Source: Phymorhynchus buccinoides
Lineage: Eukaryota > Mollusca > Gastropoda > Neogastropoda > Raphitomidae
DNA length: 64,000 nt
Reading direction: 5' to 3'
Assembly: GCA_017654935.2 (NCBI GenBank)
Contig: CM065699.1
Location: forward strand, 3,233,972-3,297,971
Below the pieces are notes generated by a model, which had not been told where the DNA came from, did no database searches, and saw nothing but the letters and a program-made list of their open reading frames with translations. Shown one piece after another: positions 11,695 to 23,167 of the stretch (position 1 is its first letter; every line of letters begins with the position of its first letter). The translations under genes were made by a program, and so were the position numbers.

Positions 11695-12660
11695 GGGGCT
11701 CAGGGATGTGGTGAGTGACCTTCCTAGCTATATCAAAGACACAACCCACCTCCTCAACACGGTTTCAGAATGGAATCTGAAGTATGGGCCATTTGACAGT
11801 AGTGTTATGTTGGTGACCATTGACGTGGCAAGTTTGTACAGCAATACCACATGATGATTTTGATACTGCTATCAGGTTTTTCTTGAGTAATCATGCTTAC
11901 TAATGCTCCCGCTACTGATACTGTTACGGGAATAGTCAATCATATTTTAAAGAACAATGTTTTTATTTTTTATAACCAATTTTACCACCAGACTCAGGGC
12001 ACTGCTATGGGCACTCCTATGGCCCCAACTATTGCCAATTTGTTTATGGGGTGGCTAGAGGAAAATATGTTAGCTAACAGCCCTGTCCCTATCCTCACAG
12101 AGCTGTGGAAAAGGTTTATTGATGACACCCTTGTACTCTGGACAGGCACTCTCTCTGACTTACAACAGTTTGAAACCATTCTCAACCCCTTCCATCCAAC
12201 CATTAAATTCACAGTCAACTCCTCTAACAAGCAGATACCCTTCCTTGATGTTCTCCTTCGCATAGAAAACAGCCTCATCCAAACAGACCTGTACACCAAA
12301 CCAACAGACATGCACAACTACCTCCACTTCAAATCTAGTCACCCAGCTCACTGCAGATACAACCTTCCTTACAGTCAAGTCCTCCGCATCAAAAGACTGT
12401 TCTAACCCTTCTGACTTTGACACCCGCTGCCAGGAAATGTTCCAACACTTTCTCAACAGAGGCTACCCCCCTTCCATACTATCTAAGGCCATGAAAAAGG
12501 CGAAAGTAACAGCCAGGGCCGACTCCCTAACTTACAAACCCAAACCTGTTTGTGACAGAACCCCCATGATAGTCACCCACAACCCAGCTAACCCTCCTGT
12601 ACGTCAGTGGACAAAGGACCATATGCCCATCCTACACACTAGCAGTAGGCTAAAAAAAAA
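11695..12660 (+). pseudogene. Penelope-like element reverse transcriptase, 5'-truncated and frameshifted (block A)
   Basis: Reverse transcriptase remnant of a Penelope-like retroelement (PLE). Known role: target-primed copying of the element RNA, coupled to a GIY-YIG endonuclease. In order I see DVVSDLPSYIKDTTHLLN, the first catalytic-strand region LVTIDVASLYSN, the motif GTAMGTPMAPTIANLFMG (residues 36-53 of the open stretch from 11,893), WKRFIDDTLVLW with the FIDD catalytic pair (75-78), then PFLDVLL. The upstream RT part is missing and the fragment abuts (TA)n. The frame breaks near 11,850 (stops at the end of the SLYSN segment), near 12,405 and in the A-run near 12,655. Block C carries the first two breaks, so they predate the block duplication. 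The endonuclease follows directly. Confidence 0.9.
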
Positions 12661-13179
12661 GCAATCCCCCAGCCACCAGTCATAGGGGAACGAAACAGCA
12701 AATCCCTTCGTAACATGCTAATGCCCTCCACCTTGCCCCTGGTCTTTCCCAACACCGACCCTCCTGGGTTCTATAAGTGTGGCAAATGTGTGGTGTGCCG
12801 AGAGCACTGCGTAGAAACTACTTCCTTCCATAGTGCCCAAACCAAAGAGACATTCTCCATCCAACACTATCTTAACTGTGACTCCAGCAACATCATTTAC
12901 CTTCTGTTCTGTGGCAAATGCAACTCCTCTCAGTATGTCGGTGAAACTAAAAATTCCCTCAAAACCCGTTTTTACTTGCATCGTTCCCACATCAATAAAA
13001 ACACCGGAACCCATGTCACAAAACATTTCAACCAACCTGGTCATTCCCTCTCCGATATGAGATGCCTTGCCATAGAACAAATCCTCAGTGACAACCACAG
13101 CCACAGATTCGAAAGAGAACAATTCTGGTTAAACAAACTGAAAACAGTATTTCCCCACGGTCTCAACACCCTGCACTGA
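12661..13179 (+). pseudogene. Penelope-like element GIY-YIG endonuclease domain (block A)
   Basis: C-terminal part of the same PLE polyprotein. The open stretch 12,715-13,179 encodes a Cys cluster (KCGKCVVCREHC, residues 21-32), YLNC (52-55), IYLLFCGKCNSSQYVGET (61-78; the GIY and YIG equivalents), a following Arg/His region (R85, H89) and FEREQFW near residues 132-138, where GIY-YIG nucleases have the metal-binding Glu. The domain presumably nicked target DNA for insertion. It ends at a normal stop, TGA at 13,177. It is separated from the RT by a frame break, so it is unlikely to be made as part of a full protein. The Met at 12,715 is probably only an internal codon. Confidence 0.9.
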
Positions 13180-13256
13180 TCAGTTCATTTCATCATCCCG
13201 TACAATACTCCATCCTGCCACAATACCCCCCCCTTCCACTGATAGTAATTCTCTCT

Positions 13257-13292
<36 letters not shown>

Positions 13293-13516
13293 GCTCTCTC
13301 GTCTCTCTCTCTCTCTCTCTCTCAGCTGACTAAAAATATATTTTTAATACTACATTATTACAGGTCTAACAAGACCTTTCTGATTGACAGAGTTTCGACT
13401 AATAACATGTTTTGTGTGTTGATGTTGTTGGAATTTTGCATATTATTGCATAACTATGCTACTTATCCTTGCCTTCTCAGGCTGCTTAAAGATTTTTACT
13501 TGCCACTTCCTGCTCG
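13180..13516. other. PLE 3' flank with CT tract
   Basis: Short C run near 13,229 and an interrupted (CT)n at 13,249-13,324, then AT-rich sequence ending in a pyrimidine-rich CTTATCCTTGCCTTCTCAG that resembles a splice acceptor at about 13,480. No known element end identified. Confidence 0.5.
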
Positions 13517-13741
13517 ATGATCTCACGTGCTCCGGTAGTTCCAAAACATTGCAACAAAGCCCACCCTAAACCAACAAAAGGAAAGTCTGGACGTTTTTTC
13601 CCCTATGAAGTAAAGTACAAAGGTGCCAAGCCTTCAAGGTTCACTTGTTTTTTGGGTGTTTTTAGAGACGTCCTGAAGCCAAAAAAAAGAGCATCACCGT
13701 CTGCAAAAAGACGCCAATTCAAGATAAAGATGAAAAGGTAG
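13517..13741 (+). CDS. Short basic open frame, doubtful
   Basis: A 74-codon frame rich in Lys, Arg and Pro (C-terminal RRQFKIKMKR). An identical translation exists in block C at 50,722. I recognise no family. An acceptor-like CTTCTCAG lies about 35 bp upstream, so it could be a terminal exon. However, part of it (from about 13,601) is repeated in diverged form at about 13,769, which argues that the region is repeat DNA. Identity between blocks only reflects recent duplication. Confidence 0.15.
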   Translation: MISRAPVVPKHCNKAHPKPTKGKSGRFFPYEVKYKGAKPSRFTCFLGVFRDVLKPKKRASPSAKRRQFKIKMKR

Positions 13742-14047
13742 AAGAGCTCTGTTAAACAGTAAGTGTCCCCTATGAATAGATACAAAGTGCAAAGCCTTCA
13801 ATGTTTACCTGCTTTGTGTGTTCTGGAGATAGATCTAAATACCAGGTTGTTCATTTTCAAATACGCTACATTCAAAAGGTCAAGGTCAAAAGTCAATTTC
13901 TAATTGGACATAAACATTTTAGCATAACAAAGATTTTGTGCTGCGGTTCATGTAATCATATTGCAACATGCAAAGGTCAAGGACAAGCTACTAACTTTCG
14001 CAGACATGCTCCCCCTCCAGTTCCCCTTTCGGAAAGGGACAAAAGAA

Positions 14048-14238
14048 GCAGAGATCTTCTCAAAACTGGTTGCCAACAGATCCCAAGAGTGCTGTGCAGT
14101 TTTCACTGATAGGGGTTTGATCCCCCATTGTGTTGATGGAAGTTACACTGTGAGAAGTGTAAATGTAACAGTGACAGAACAAAATCCTAACCAATTTCTG
14201 TTCTTTCTTCCCTATCACCTTTCCCTTATGTCCCTTAA

Positions 14239-14242
<4 letters not shown>
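14048..14242 (+). repeat. Repeat R1, copy 1 (block A)
   Basis: About 195 bp, related (with many substitutions and a 9-bp indel) to 19,794-19,990. Shared landmarks are GAGTGCTGTGCAGTTTTCA, CCCCCATTG, GGAAGTTACACTGTGAGAAG, AACCAATTTCTGTTCTTTCT and CCCTTATGTCC. Both copies end TTAAAAGC and pass straight into simple sequence ((CT)n here, poly-C there), as a retroelement 3' end might. Confidence 0.8.
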
Positions 14243-14336
<94 letters not shown>

Positions 14337-14338
14337 GA

Positions 14339-14377
<39 letters not shown>

Positions 14378-14494
14378 TTAAAATCTTAATCCTTGGAAAA
14401 TAGTTTCAAGTCTCTCTCTCTCTCCCCTTCTCCTTTATGACATGGGCAGAAAGGCCTACTCATTAAAATGATTCGTTCGTCCGTCCGTCCCGTC

Positions 14495-14544
<50 letters not shown>
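14243..14544 (+). repeat. (CT)n tracts flanking a (TTCG/TCCG)n tail
   Basis: Interrupted CT arrays at about 14,243-14,373 and 14,498-14,544 surround about 120 bp ending ATTCGTTCGTCCGTCCGTC. That end resembles the LINE 3' tail at 23,766 (GATTCGTTCGTTCG) and marks the upstream edge of the tandemly duplicated unit. Confidence 0.85.
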
Positions 14545-14548
<4 letters not shown>

Positions 14549-15127
14549 TCGCGTGCACACGTGCATGTGCAAATGTATGTGTGGCCACTTGACTCAGAGC
14601 GCCCCCAACCGACAACGGATGAAAAGGGCAATTAGCGAAGAGGACTCAAATCAATTCGAGTTCAGACACTTGTGCCACACTACTGCAGTCAGCGACACAA
14701 TCACATCGTCGTCGTCATTATTATCATCACTGTGACAAGTCATTGAAATTTAGAGGACCTCCGTCCGGTCCTTTTCTTTCTTCCCTTTTGTGAGAGGTGA
14801 CGACGGAAACTACTCCGCTCATTTCGGATGCACACAGAGTAACAATCAACCATCCTGTCACCCAAGACTTTCACCCACCCACCCCCATCCCTGTTCCACT
14901 TCTTCCACCAACACCACCCTCTTGTATCCCCCTGTTCCCTCCTCCCTCTTCCTTTCACACAGGGGTTCACGCACATACTCCTATCCTCCGTCTCCACCAA
15001 CAAAGGGTGTGACAGGAAAGCAAACACTGCAAGGAGCTGCTTAACCGATTTTTAACCGTTTGTAACTGCATCATGATGCGACATGAACACTGCTCGGGTG
15101 GCCGAGGGCACACGCACTTCCACCTGT

Positions 15128-15128
<1 letters not shown>

Positions 15129-15172
<44 letters not shown>

Positions 15173-15246
15173 GAGAGAGAGAAAGAGAGAGAGAGAGGAG
15201 TGAGGGAGAGAGAGAGAGAAGAGAGAGAGAGAGAAAGAGAGAGAGA
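15129..15246 (+). repeat. (GA)n microsatellite in X, copy A
   Basis: Interrupted GA tract. It is longer and purer in copy C (52,330-52,472). Confidence 0.95.
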
Positions 15247-15631
15247 TTTGGATGAGAAGCTAGGTGAAGAAGTGGAAATGGAGCTGCCAGTAAAAGATGG
15301 AGCAATAATGAAATAATAATAATCAACCACATGTTATTGCCATAAACAATGAAAAAGCATGCTATGGCACGAACTGATAAAGTACCTTTTCATTAAAACC
15401 ACTCCTGACTTGTAATCGTTTTACTGTACAGACAACCACGTTCAACATTTGGAATTAGCCGCACTCGTGAGTACAGGGACTCATGTCTTAAAGGACAGAA
15501 AGAACCAGTTGTAGCAGTTAACCTGAACCTGAGTAACTTTTTTCAAGACATATGCTCACATCGTTTTGCACCCTGCTAAGGTCTGTACACGTGAACATTT
15601 TCCACTCTTCCCCCATGGCAACACACCGTGT

Positions 15632-15733
15632 AGACAGTCAACGAGGGGATAGTATGTAAATTAGACTAAACTTCCCAAACGATTGGCTGTTTAGCCTAAT
15701 TTACATACTACCTCATCCCCGTTTTGAATGTCT
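15632..15733. mobile_element. Small palindromic element in X, copy A
   Basis: Arms AGACAGTCAACGAGGGGAT and ATCCCCGTTTTGAATGTCT, inner arms AGTATGTAAATTAGACTAAA and TTTAGCCTAATTTACATACT, centre AAACGATTGGCTG. This is the same family as 4,319-4,450. Confidence 0.8.
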
Positions 15734-16131
15734 AAGACACACTCATGACTATTGGGGTCCCTGCAACGAAGTACCTTTTGCAAGAGTGAATGCCTTTGGA
15801 GGGTGGGGGAAGATGGTTCAGGACTGACCAGACAGGGGGATAACTCTCACCAATAACCCCTATTTGATGCCACTAAATGGCTGCCTTTCGCAAGAGTGAA
15901 TGCCCTTCTTGTGTCAGTACTGACCAGCAAGGGCATAGTTACTCTCACTGTCAAGGGCGTTAATAACCCTAGTTGCAAAGGCCTATAGGGCCTGGTATTT
16001 ATTCCCTGATCCGATATTCACTGATTTATCTCCCATCACTTTTAGAGTGAGTGGACGACAACAGTCCCTGTCTCCAGCTTCTGGCAGTGTGATTATTGAG
16101 CTGTCCAGGTGTATCTGGTTAGCAAGAGAAG

Positions 16132-16303
16132 ATGGCTGAAGTCCAGGTGTTGACAACGAAACGTGGAGTGAAGACATTGATTATCGATGGCTATGGATTT
16201 GGATTTCAACAGACAATACGGGGCAAAAAGCATTGGACATGCGTTGATCGTGAATGTCCACACCCCTTGTCACACAGACGTGGATATAGTACATCTCATC
16301 AAG
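16132..16303 (+). pseudogene. FLYWCH-type zinc-finger exon, copy A (frameshifted)
   Basis: Starts with ATG after a 5' leader. It reads RGVKTLIIDGYGFGFQQT, then KKHWTCVDREC, matching the first half of a FLYWCH zinc finger (GY-aromatic, then WxC-x4-C). This domain is common in metazoan Mutator-like (MULE) transposases and DNA-binding proteins. A consensus-like donor follows (AAG then GTAAAT at 16,304). Relative to copy B there is one extra base shortly after the second Cys, which changes the downstream frame and removes the expected continuation. No transposase core is found nearby, so this is an isolated exon or remnant. Confidence 0.5.
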
Positions 16304-16743
16304 GTAAATGCTCTCTCAAACCATACGTTTTGTTAATACATTTTAATGTTGATTACCTCTATTGAAATGTGTTGAATCTTAAGAGGCAGGGCAAAATGGG
16401 AACAGGGCGAAAAGGACACTGCCGTAATCGTCAAGGCGAAAGGGGGACAAGGAGAAATGGTTGCCAAGGCAACATTGAACAGGGCGAAACGGGACATCCC
16501 CCTTTTTTCCAGTTTCTTTGGACTAGTCTGACAGCGTGTCCTGAATTGCAAGTCTCATCACAACAGGCCAAATGGAATGAATTTTAAAGCCACTGGTGAA
16601 ATAATTTAGAAAGTATGGCAGAAACGCTGACTTGTGGGATGGGAGGTGATTGCGCCAGATACTGAAAAGGCTCGATTACATGATTCAATGTTTGAATGCT
16701 TGCTTCTGAAACATGCAACTTTAGACATTGTTTGTTGTTTAAA

Positions 16744-16850
16744 GCCCCATCAACTGCTATGTTCATATAAGGACTGTGACCATATAATTTTCAAACCGTG
16801 TATCACATCCTGACAACGTAACACATCTTAACCACGTAACCATAGGCAAT
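16744..16850 (+). repeat. Dispersed motif copy inside X (copy A)
   Basis: CATCAACTGCTATGTTCATA, then AGGACTGTGACCA, later TTAACCACGTAACCATAGG, follow the motif-family layout. Copies B (26,366) and C (53,957) are almost the same. Confidence 0.55.
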
Positions 16851-16924
16851 CCTGAAACGCAATCGTAGATGTTACTGGAGTTGTTTGTTATTTGGCACTT
16901 TCTGACATCTAACTATACGTCCCG

Positions 16925-17135
16925 CAGTGGACAACTGATACTGTATTCCATCCTCGGCTCCAGATGACGATATATCCGCAGTGGACAACTGATACTGTAT
17001 TCCATCCTCGGCTCCAGATGACGATATATCCGCAGTGGACAACTGATACTTTATTCCATCCTCGGCTCCAGATGACGATATATCCGCAGTGGACAACTGA
17101 TACTGTATTCCATCCTCAGCTCCAGATGACGATAT
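16925..17135 (+). repeat. 54-bp minisatellite S2, copy A (4 units)
   Basis: Unit CAGTGGACAACTGATACTGT, ATTCCATCCTCGGCTCCAGA, TGACGATATATCCG. Starts at 16,925, 16,979, 17,033 and 17,087; the last is partial and runs into CTCAATTAAG. Variable site G/T (CTGTATT or CTTTATT). 54 is a multiple of three, so long frames are open on both strands by arithmetic, not by evidence of coding. Confidence 0.97.
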
Positions 17136-17920
17136 CTCAATTAAGTGCTGACGAGGAGGCTGGAAATGGTAAGCTTAGTCGGCCTTGAGGGAAGAACTTC
17201 ATGCACCAAGTTTCGCCCATTTTGTGGGAAGCTTAGCCACATAAAAGAGTTGATGTTTCATGTGAACTACATTACAGATGACCTAACAGAAATAGGCCTA
17301 TTAAACAAGGCCTTGGTGGCTGTGTTGGGAAGTTAGTCACAATAAAGGCGAGGTGGACGACAGATCCCGGGAGAGAGTACACACTGGCCCAAAACACGAC
17401 TGTGACGTACTCGACACGATACTCTCCAAACAGTGCATCTGAGGTGCTGCAGCCCAACACAGTTCAAAACCATTCATATTAGCACTACTTGTGTGACTGT
17501 GTGCTCCTCTATTAGTGTGTGTATTTGGGCACAATACGTTCGATGCCACCTGGCTGCACTATTTTACTGTTTCTTTTGTGTTTGTTTGTTACTATATGAT
17601 TGTATGTTGTTATCATATATTTTGCATGTGACACTACATGTATTCCATTTTTTAAATTTGCATTATGCATAAAAAAGTATTATCCCATATTTACTTTCAT
17701 ACAAATTGTGTGTGCGTGTGCGCGCACATGCGCGCGTGAGTGTGCGCGCGTGTGTGTGCATGTGCGTGGGTGTGTGCATGTGCGTGCGTGTGTAGGTGTG
17801 TGTGTGTGTATACACGCGCAAAGATATAATTACCAAGCATCATCTAAAGTCTACCAAATCCAATCAACTATTTGTTTTCACAAAAAGTTAACTAGAGTCC
17901 GGCTGGTAGGTAGGCGAAGG
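17136..17920. other. X spacer with TG/CG tract
   Basis: Single-copy-looking sequence between S2 and S3. A GT/GC-rich alternating tract at about 17,706-17,818 could adopt Z-DNA. Sequence after the tract (AAAGATATAATTACCAA) is shared in diverged form with 47,197 onward. No gene seen. Confidence 0.6.
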
Positions 17921-18855
17921 TAGGAAATAGAACAGTTACATGCACAACCTGCACCTCCATCCACATGATGGGTCAGACCGTTGATAGGAAATAGAACAGT
18001 TACATGCACAACAAACCTGCACCTCCATCCACATGATGGGTTGATCTGATTCAACAGACCGTTGATAGGAAATAGAACAGTTACATGCACAACCTGCACC
18101 TCCATCCACATGATGGGTTGATCTGATTTAACAGACCGTTGATAGGAAATAGAACAGTTACATGCACAACAAACCTGCACCTCCATCCACATGATGGGTT
18201 GATCTGATTCAACAGACCGTTTATAGGAAATAGAACAGTTACATGCACAACAAACCTCCAGCCACATGATGGGTTGATCTGATTCAACAGACCGTTGATA
18301 GGAAATAGAACAGTTACATGCACAACAAACCTGCACCTCCATCCACATGATGGGTTGATCTGATTCAACAGACCGTTGATAGGAAATAGAACAGTTACAT
18401 GCACAACAAACCTCCATCCACATGATGGGTTGATCTGATTCAACAGACCGTTGATAGGAAATAGAACAGTTACATGCACAACAAACCTGCACCTCCAGCC
18501 ACATGATGGGTTGATCTGATTCAACAGACCGTTGATAGGAAATAGAACAGTTACATGCACAACAAACCTCCATCCACATGATGGGTTGATCTGATTCAAC
18601 AGACCGTTGATAGGAAATAGAACAGTTACATGCACAACAAACCTGCACCTCCATCCACATGATGGGTTGATCTGATTCAACAGACCGTTGATAGGAAATA
18701 GAACAGTTACATGCACAACAAACCTGCACCTCCATCCACATGATGGGTTGATCTGATTCAACAGACCGTTGATAGGAAATAGAACAGTTACATGCACAAC
18801 AAACCTGCACCTCCATCCACATGATGGGTTGATCTGATTCAACAGACCGTTGATA
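17921..18855 (+). repeat. 81/72-bp minisatellite S3, copy A (12 units)
   Basis: Unit AGGAAATAGAACAGTTACAT, GCACAACAAACCTGCACCTC, CATCCACATGATGGGTTGAT, CTGATTCAACAGACCGTTGA. The 81-bp form contains the 9-bp TGCACCTCC segment; the 72-bp form lacks it. In the middle the two forms alternate. The first units are irregular. The array ends at GTTGATAAACC. Both lengths are multiples of three, so long minus-strand frames are open in two phases; I do not regard them as genes. Confidence 0.97.
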
Positions 18856-19114
18856 AACCACAGCAGTCAGAGATCAAGACATATCCCACACACCACTAGC
18901 TGATACCCACCAGGACAAATGCATGTGTCAAAATGAACAGGCAACAGTTCTACTGGAGCAGCAACTGATTTCAGTGGTTTGTCAGCTTAGCTGATTGCTT
19001 TGTGGGCGGTCCATCCACTGAGCAAGGCAAGCATCCGACAAACATGCGAACTGGAGTTGAGATTTAAACCACTTATGAAACACTCACAAGTTTTAATGCC
19101 ACTTATGCCGCCTG

Positions 19115-19768
19115 CACGTGATCATGGCAGGGTATGTCTAGATAGTGAACAGCAAGTCCTGTCCCCGGGTAAAGACCAGTGAGTCCCACGTGATCATGGC
19201 AGGGTATGTCTCGATAGTGAACAGCAAGTCCTGTCCCCGGGTAAGGACCAGCGAGTCGCACGTGATCATGGCAGGGTATGTCTCGATAGTGAACAGCAAG
19301 TCCTGTCCCCGGGTAAGGACCAGTGAGTCACACGTGATCATGGCAGGGTATGTCTCGATAGTGAACAGCAAGTCCTGTCCCCGGGTAAAGACCAGTGAGT
19401 CCCACGTGATCATGGCAGGGTATGTCTCGATAGTGAACAGCAAGTCCTGTCCCCGGGTAAGGACCAGCGAGTCGCACGTGATCATGGCAGGGTATGTCTA
19501 GATAGTGAACAGCAAGTCCTGTCCCCGGGTAAGGACCAGTGAGTCACACGTGATCATGGCAGGGTATGTCTCGATAGTGAACAGCAAGTCCTGTCCCCGG
19601 GTAAGGACCAGTGAGTCCCACGTGATCATGGCAGGGTATGTCTCGATAGTGAACAGCAAGTCCTGTCCCCGGGTAAAGACCAGTGAGTCCCACGTGATCA
19701 TGGCAGGGTATGTCTCGATAGTGAACAGCAAGTCCTGTCCCCGGGTAAGGACCAGTGAGTCGCACGTG
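19115..19768 (+). repeat. 72-bp minisatellite S4, copy A (9 units)
   Basis: Exactly nine 72-bp units between the first CACGTG (19,115) and the last (19,763). The unit is CACGTGATCATGGCAGGGTA, TGTCTCGATAGTGAACAGCA, AGTCCTGTCCCCGGGTAAGG, ACCAGTGAGTCG. Variable sites are TCTCGA/TCTAGA, AAGG/AAAG, AGTG/AGCG and the last base. Each unit has a CACGTG E-box-type palindrome, TGATCA and CCCGGG. TCTAGA units introduce TAG stops in one frame. Confidence 0.97.
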
Positions 19769-19793
19769 TAAGGGCAGATAAAGCCACCAGGCT

Positions 19794-19990
19794 GCAGATC
19801 CTCTCAAAATGGTTGTCAACAGACCCTAAGAGTGCTGTGCAGTTTTCAGGTTTAGACACTGATAGGGTTATCCCCCATTGCGTTGGTGGAAGTTACACTG
19901 TGAGAAGTGGAAATGTGACAGTGAGAAGAACATCGTAACCAATTTCTGTTCTTTCTTCCCCATCACCTTTCCCTTATGTCCATTAAAAGC
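19794..19990 (+). repeat. Repeat R1' (block A)
   Basis: Diverged relative of 14,048-14,242, directly after the S4 array and followed by a poly-C run (about 19,991-20,018). R1 and R1' therefore bracket most of X in direct orientation. Confidence 0.8.
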
Positions 19991-20018
19991 GCCCCCCCCC
20001 CCCCCCCCCACCCCCCCA

Positions 20019-20728
20019 TCTCTCTTCCTAAGAATGGGACAGTGGGCATATCTAGGTTAATAATCACTATTTTGACCGTTTTCTATTAGCATGCCGACAT
20101 GCTGAGGATCGAGTAACTCATAATTATGTATGCATGCTGATAACGGTGATTCTATATCTTGATGACTTTATTCATTAGTAAATTTGATGATGAGTATTGT
20201 TTCATTCCTGACGATGATGGGGCATTCGTACTTGCTCTAGCACTTTACAAGTAGAGTACCAAGGGGGGTTGCGTACCACTTAAGGCATTGGAAAAAATGA
20301 CGTAAGCATGACGTGGTTTTTCTACAATCTGCAAGGAGGGAGGACACACGTATCCAACCAACGCACAGACCTGTTAGTACTCTATAATTTATGTTCCTGA
20401 ATAGACGTGCAGCCGCTAATAGTTTTCCCATCAGTATTTTATGACATGAACTCTTTGAATCGCTAGCGTGTAATCAATCATTCTCCTAGTGGATGTATTA
20501 TGCTCGCCGAATGTTGCTGTTGTATTGCTTGTTTCTTGTTTTTCTCTAATATTTGTCATTGTTCATTGGTTAATATGGCTGTGTTTATATTGTGTCGTTC
20601 TTGTTTAGTCCATTCGTTGTGTGTGTTTGTTTATATACAGTTGTACATGGGTCAATGGCCAAAGTACTTAAACATCTGAAGCCTGAAGCCTGAAGTCTAT
20701 GTCTTACGCTCTCTCCCCTTACTTTAGG
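20019..20728. other. Spacer upstream of LINE
   Basis: No gene or known element recognised. It is the same in block C apart from small indels. It may include 5' sequence of the LINE that I cannot identify. Confidence 0.5.
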
Positions 20729-21300
20729 GTTTATTTACAGAAATCCCAGTGAACACGTTATGTGGATTAGTAATTTTACGCTTTTGATGGACGAAATTTC
20801 GTAATATCTGGTGAAGTATGTTTATTGGGTGATTTTAATATCGATCTGTTAAAACCCAACACAACATGGACACGATCATATGAGTTGTCCCTCTTAACGC
20901 AAGTTATTGACAAGCCAACACGAATAACAACTAATTCTAAAACATTAATTGATCATGTTTATTATTCTCAGCCAGATAATCTAGTAGAAGTCTGTTCACC
21001 TAGTTTGTATTGTAGTGACCATCTCCCTGTTTGCTTCACCTGGTCAAAAAAGGGTGTAAAAATTGCCAAGAACTGCCACACTATTGTAACATACAGACAC
21101 CTCTCTAATCTTGATATAGAAAAATTCTTATTAGACCTTAGCAACTCTCATATATTTTCTGTATATCAATTTACCAATGCTGATGAAGCTTTTGAATTTT
21201 TTTTACCATAGTTTCATGAATGTCTATAATAAGCATGTACCTATGAAAACCAAACGTGTAAAAAGTACTCCAAAGAAACCTTGGATAAATGATGTTTCCA
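20729..21300 (+). pseudogene. LINE endonuclease remnant (block A)
   Basis: C-terminal part of an AP-endonuclease-like domain of a non-LTR retrotransposon. Before the frame at 20,825 an out-of-phase YRNPSEHVMWISNF segment is readable. Then come LLGDFNIDLLKP and the catalytic-type SDHLPVCFTW. The 5' part of the domain is absent, so the copy is 5'-truncated, as is typical for LINEs. A T-run near 21,195 has one base more than in block C and stops the frame early. Confidence 0.85.
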
Positions 21301-21499
21301 AAAAGCAATAGACAAAAGGGACTCTCTTTTTGCAGAAGGGGACCAAGATAATGCTTGCAAGCAAAGAAATTGTGTTACCAACTTAAAAAGAAAGTAAAAA
21401 AACAAATACTTTAAAGATTTAGCTTCATCCAAATCAGATAGTAGATCTATATGGACAGCTATCAACCAGTTAAATAATAAGTATACCAGTTCAAAAAAC

Positions 21500-23167
21500 A
21501 TGATTGATAAATTGTCTCCAGAAGAGCTTAATACTCACTTCTCTAATATAGTGAGCTCCATTATTCATAACGATAGATCTAATGAAAATGACCTTTCAAA
21601 TCTTAGCGACTTTTGTTTATCGAAAAATATATCGTCAGAACTTAATATTCCTTACTTAGCTGTATATGAGGTCTTTAATTATCTTGTTCACTTAAAACAA
21701 ACGAATGCAAGGGGGTTAGATGATATTGATGGTAAAATCCTAAAGATTGCAGCACCTATAATTACCGAGCCACTCACTTACATATATAATTTGTGCATTT
21801 CTAAAAGCCATTTTTTTTAAAGCATTTAAAGTTGCCAAAGTTACTCCCATATTCAAATCAGGTGATCGCTCTGACCCTAGCAACTACCGACCCATTTCTA
21901 TCATGTCTATCTTATCTAAACCTTTAGAAAGTCATATTAAAGCTCATCTTGTTAATCACTTTGATCGCTTCAATCTCTTTCATCCGTGTCAATCTGGCTT
22001 CAGAGCAAAACACTCATGCCACACTGCTCTTACAACTCTTGTTGACAAATGGCTAACTAATATTAACAACGAAATTACTGGCGCTTTAATAGTTGATTTT
22101 GCCAAAGCCTTCGACGTTATTGACCATTCCTTATTACTCAAAAAACTCAAAATGTATGGTTTGTCTTCCGATACACTGAATCTTATGTCATCATTTTTAA
22201 TTGACAGGAACAGGTGGTGGCTGTAAATAGCTCTGTATCGTCGTCTCTAACAACAAAGTATGGCATTCCTCAGGGGTCTATCCTAGGACCAATACTTTTT
22301 TCTATTTATATTAATGACTTGCCTCTAGTTATAAGTTCCCTATGTAAACTTTTTGCCGATGATACAACACTACACACAAGTCATTCCAATTATACAACAG
22401 TATTTCAAACGTTACAAAACAGCATCGATGAACTTTTAAATTGGGCAGAGTTGAATCATATGAGCTTGCACCCATTAAAAACCAAACTTATGATAATTAC
22501 AACAAGACAAAAACGCCAGAACCTTCCTAACAACTTTTTGACTCTCTTTATTAATGGCAATGCAGTTGAGGAAGTTGGGAGTCACAAAGTTCTTGGCGTT
22601 GTCGTTGACAATAATCTTTCTTGGTCCGAACATGTCACTAAAACCTGCAAATCCGTGTCTTCAAAGATTTATCAGTTGTCTAAAATAAAGCATTTCCTAG
22701 ACCTCCATTCACGTAAGATATTTTTCCACTCATTTATTGAATCGCATATCAACTACGCGTCAACTCTGTGGGATGGCGCTAGTGAAAATATTTTGAAACC
22801 TCTTTCAAGTCTTCATAGACGAGCATTAAAACTAGTTCTGCTTAAGTCCTCAAAACTAACCACTCATGACCACAAAGCTTTAGACATTCTACCCTTCCAT
22901 TTAAAGCTAAATTATAACAAGGCTATTTTTATGTTTAAGATTTTTTCAGGCAATGCCCCACAATCTCTTACCAGTAGGTTTGTTGTCAATGACCGGCGCC
23001 ACGAACATAAAATCATGCTCCCTCTTCCAAGAATTGACCTCTTCAAGACAAGCTTGGCTTATTATGGTGGGGCCCTGTGGAATGCCATGCTGGCCAATAC
23101 CCAAATTGGAAACACTTTCAAGTCATTCAAAAAAAGATATAAAGATTTTCTGATGACAACTCTTTAA
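21500..23167 (+). pseudogene. LINE reverse transcriptase, frameshifted (block A)
   Basis: RT of a CR1/Jockey-group non-LTR retrotransposon. Visible motifs are VAKVTPIFKSGDRSDPSNYR, HPCQSGFRAKHSCHTAL, LIVDFAKAFDVIDHSLL (first catalytic Asp), YGIPQGSILGPILFSIYIND and CKLFADDTTLH (catalytic Asp pair), followed by the usual C-terminal LHSRKIFFHSFIESHINYAS region. The frame is broken near 21,815 (T-run) and 22,195-22,215, whereas block C keeps it open. The clade within the group is not assigned. Confidence 0.92.

Noticed and set aside
17878..18861. Minus-strand 327-codon (and 352-codon in block C) Cys-rich repeat protein over S3
   Set aside because: Two phases are open at once, units are multiples of three, and copy B has only three units with indels. 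This is a minisatellite, not a gene.
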